A stretch of DNA of 64,000 nucleotides, from NCBI GenBank assembly GCA_963732355.1, contig CAVSZD010000010.1:124001-188000 (forward strand). Reading direction: 5' to 3'. The stretch is from JADKAV01 sp963732355. GTDB taxonomy: Bacteria; Actinomycetota; Actinomycetes; S36-B12; UBA10799. The notes beneath the pieces were generated by a model, which saw only the letters and a program-made list of their open reading frames with translations, had not been told where the DNA came from and did no database searches. Below are positions 62,574 to 64,000 of the stretch, piece after piece. Made by a program: the position numbers and the translations under genes. Position 1 is the first letter of the stretch. Each line of letters starts with the position of its first letter.

Positions 62574-63698
62574 GTGAGCACCCACGTCGCGCCCCCGCGT
62601 GCCTACCGGCAGACGCAGGGACGGTGGATCGGGGGAGTCGCCGTTGGTCTGTCCGACCATCTGGGATGGCCAGTGGGTGCCATTCGTCTGATCTTCGTCG
62701 GTCTGAGCCTCTTCGGCGGCATCGGCGTGATCGCGTACGCAGCGTTCTGGGCTGTCCTGCCGCCTTCAGACCCCGACGAGTCCGACACTGTGCGCCTTCT
62801 CGCTTTCTCTGCATTGGTGGTGGGTGGGCTGCTGCTGTTCCCCAGCAGCGGCTGGATGCAGATCGGGCTGCCGTTGGCGGTAGTGGCGCTCGGTGCGACC
62901 GTTGTCTGGACCCGGCTCTCGCCGTCGAGGCGCGTGCGTCCCGATGGTCTGCAGTGGACCGCACTCGTGCTCGGGGTTCTGTTGGTCGTCTTGGGCATGG
63001 GTGGGCTCGCGATCAGCGGGCTGGGCGTCCGGTCGGTGTTGAATGCCTTGGCCGTCGCCATTCTGTTGTTGGTCGGTGTGGGCTTGATTGCGATGCCGTG
63101 GATAGCCGGCCTCTACCAGGAACTCAGCAACGAGCGGCAGGAGCGGATCCGTTCGCAGGCACGTGCAGAACTGGCCACCCAGGTGCACGATTCTGTGTTG
63201 CAGACCCTGACACTCATCCGTGGTCATGCGGAGGATCCAGAGCAGGTCGTGCGGCTTGCCCGGGCCGAGGAACGCCATCTTCGGTCGTGGTTGTACGAGC
63301 CGGTCGGAGACCCCGAAGAAACGCTGTCGGCCGCGTTGGCAGCGGTGGCCGCGAAGGTAGAGGCCGAGTACCCCGTGACTGTGGAGGTGGTCTGTGTCGG
63401 CGACATGGAACTGGACCACCCAGGACATGCGCTGGTGGCCGCCGCAGGCGAGGCGGTACTCAACGCGGCCAAGCATGCGGGCCGTGCGATCAGCGTTTAC
63501 GCCGAGGTCGAGCAGGCGCAGTGCGCGGTCTTCGTGCGCGACCGAGGTGCCGGCTTCGATCCAGCAGTCATCCCGGCCGACCGCAAGGGCGTACGTGAGT
63601 CGATGATCGCTCGCATGAACCGCGTCGGCGGTGCTTGTGACATTCGGGACACGGGTACGGGTACTGAGGTGCGTCTGACACTGCCGAGACCCACATGA
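62574..63698 (+). CDS. PspC-domain sensor histidine kinase
   Basis: The GTG at 62574 follows AATGGGAG. PspC (GRWIGGVAVGLSDHLGWPVGAIRLIF…AFWAVLPPSD) is fused to a membrane region (about five TM helices) and a NarL-type kinase. The HisKA_3-type segment RAELATQVHDSVLQTLTLI carries the phospho-His, and the HATPase has AAGEAVLNAAKHAG and RDRGAGFDPA. It forms a Lia-like system with the divergent PspC/LiaF-type gene and the downstream regulator. Its stop overlaps the regulator by ATGA. Confidence 0.9.
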   Translation: MSTHVAPPRAYRQTQGRWIGGVAVGLSDHLGWPVGAIRLIFVGLSLFGGIGVIAYAAFWAVLPPSDPDESDTVRLLAFSALVVGGLLLFPSSGWMQIGLPLAVVALGATVVWTRLSPSRRVRPDGLQWTALVLGVLLVVLGMGGLAISGLGVRSVLNALAVAILLLVGVGLIAMPWIAGLYQELSNERQERIRSQARAELATQVHDSVLQTLTLIRGHAEDPEQVVRLARAEERHLRSWLYEPVGDPEETLSAALAAVAAKVEAEYPVTVEVVCVGDMELDHPGHALVAAAGEAVLNAAKHAGRAISVYAEVEQAQCAVFVRDRGAGFDPAVIPADRKGVRESMIARMNRVGGACDIRDTGTGTEVRLTLPRPT

Positions 63699-64000
63699 TC
63701 CGGCTTGTGATCGTGGACGACCACGAGATGGTCCGCGCCGGGATCGCCGGAGGGCTGCCAGAAGACATAGAGGTCGTGGGCCAGGCCGCCGATGTCGCCC
63801 AAGCGGTTGCGGTGATCGCGCGGACTGAACCAGAGGTGGTGTTGCTCGACGTCCACCTGCCTGGAGGTAACGCGCAGAGTGTGCTGGAACAGGTGGGCGG
63901 GTCGTCGAAGTACCTGGCCTTGTCGGTCTCGGATGCCTCCGAGGATGTGATCGGGGTCGTGCGGCTCGGGGCGCGTGGTTATGTGACCAAGGACATCACG
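63695..64000 (+). CDS. NarL-type response regulator, cut by the right edge
   Basis: ATG at 63695 within the kinase stop. The receiver is visible: VIVDDHEMVRAGI, VVLLDVHLPGGN, LALSVSDASEDV and ARGYVTKDIT, with DNA-binding output expected beyond the window. Cognate regulator of the PspC kinase. Confidence 0.9.
   Translation, partial: MIRLVIVDDHEMVRAGIAGGLPEDIEVVGQAADVAQAVAVIARTEPEVVLLDVHLPGGNAQSVLEQVGGSSKYLALSVSDASEDVIGVVRLGARGYVTKDIT

Overview
The window is about 64 kb of GC-rich chromosome from an actinobacterium. Evidence: homodimeric pyruvate dehydrogenase E1 (aceE) beside a DUF3052 gene, a DUF3145 gene, a mycothiol-dependent nitroreductase-like protein, GTG/TTG starts, type-A RNase P RNA, and many 4-nt overlapping stop/start pairs. 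I cannot name a genus. At least fourteen single-base frame breaks in ten otherwise well-conserved genes point to a draft or error-prone assembly, so I describe those genes as single frame-disrupted units.

Layout. 1-5.4 kb: partial ApbE flavin transferase, small exported proteins, a CPBP membrane protease and a zinc-peptidase lipoprotein, tRNA-Asn, a tandem pair of secreted 190-residue paralogues, tRNA-Met. 5.4-10 kb: a Zur-box-controlled COG0523-type protein without Walker A, a DUF6790 membrane protein, a secreted CHAP hydrolase, a DUF3445 protein, a repeat-rich gap with a 31-bp perfect palindrome, DUF3145. 10.1-15.9 kb: a probable operon of a subtilase with fourteen Trp/Arg-rich SRRWA repeats, a membrane PAS histidine kinase, a receiver protein and an acetyl-CoA hydrolase/transferase. 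16-25.8 kb: aceE-DUF3052, tRNA-Val directly abutting a NIF3/zinc-ribbon/AlaX operon, a copper-chaperone/DyP-peroxidase pair, and a DUF222-HNH gene.

26-29.4 kb: rnpB, then a mobile-element scar (serine resolvase and IS3 remnants, and an inverted 27-nt copy of the rnpB 3' end) flanking a TetR/enoyl-CoA hydratase pair, then two small paralogous membrane proteins. 29.5-38.5 kb: an ECF sigma factor fused to a zinc-finger/TM/extracellular region, a secreted protein, SnoaL and GH17-like proteins, VapBC, Uma2, membrane proteins, and a NarL-type two-component system. 38.7-55.4 kb: an island of large secreted proteins (paralogous 'DTxGDVGPNHY' proteins, beta-helix/FN3 protein, papain-like protein broken by an in-frame TAG, beta-propeller-like protein), several sharing a C-terminal 'TNAG' module. 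55.4-64 kb: mycothiol nitroreductase-like protein, SDR, long-chain acyl-CoA ligase, a BASS transporter fused to two Usp domains, and a divergent PspC envelope-stress locus with kinase and regulator running off the right end.

The most unusual items are the SRRWA-repeat subtilase wired to a two-component operon, the membrane-tethered sigma factor, the surface-protein island with its shared terminal module, and the dispersed palindromic repeats.
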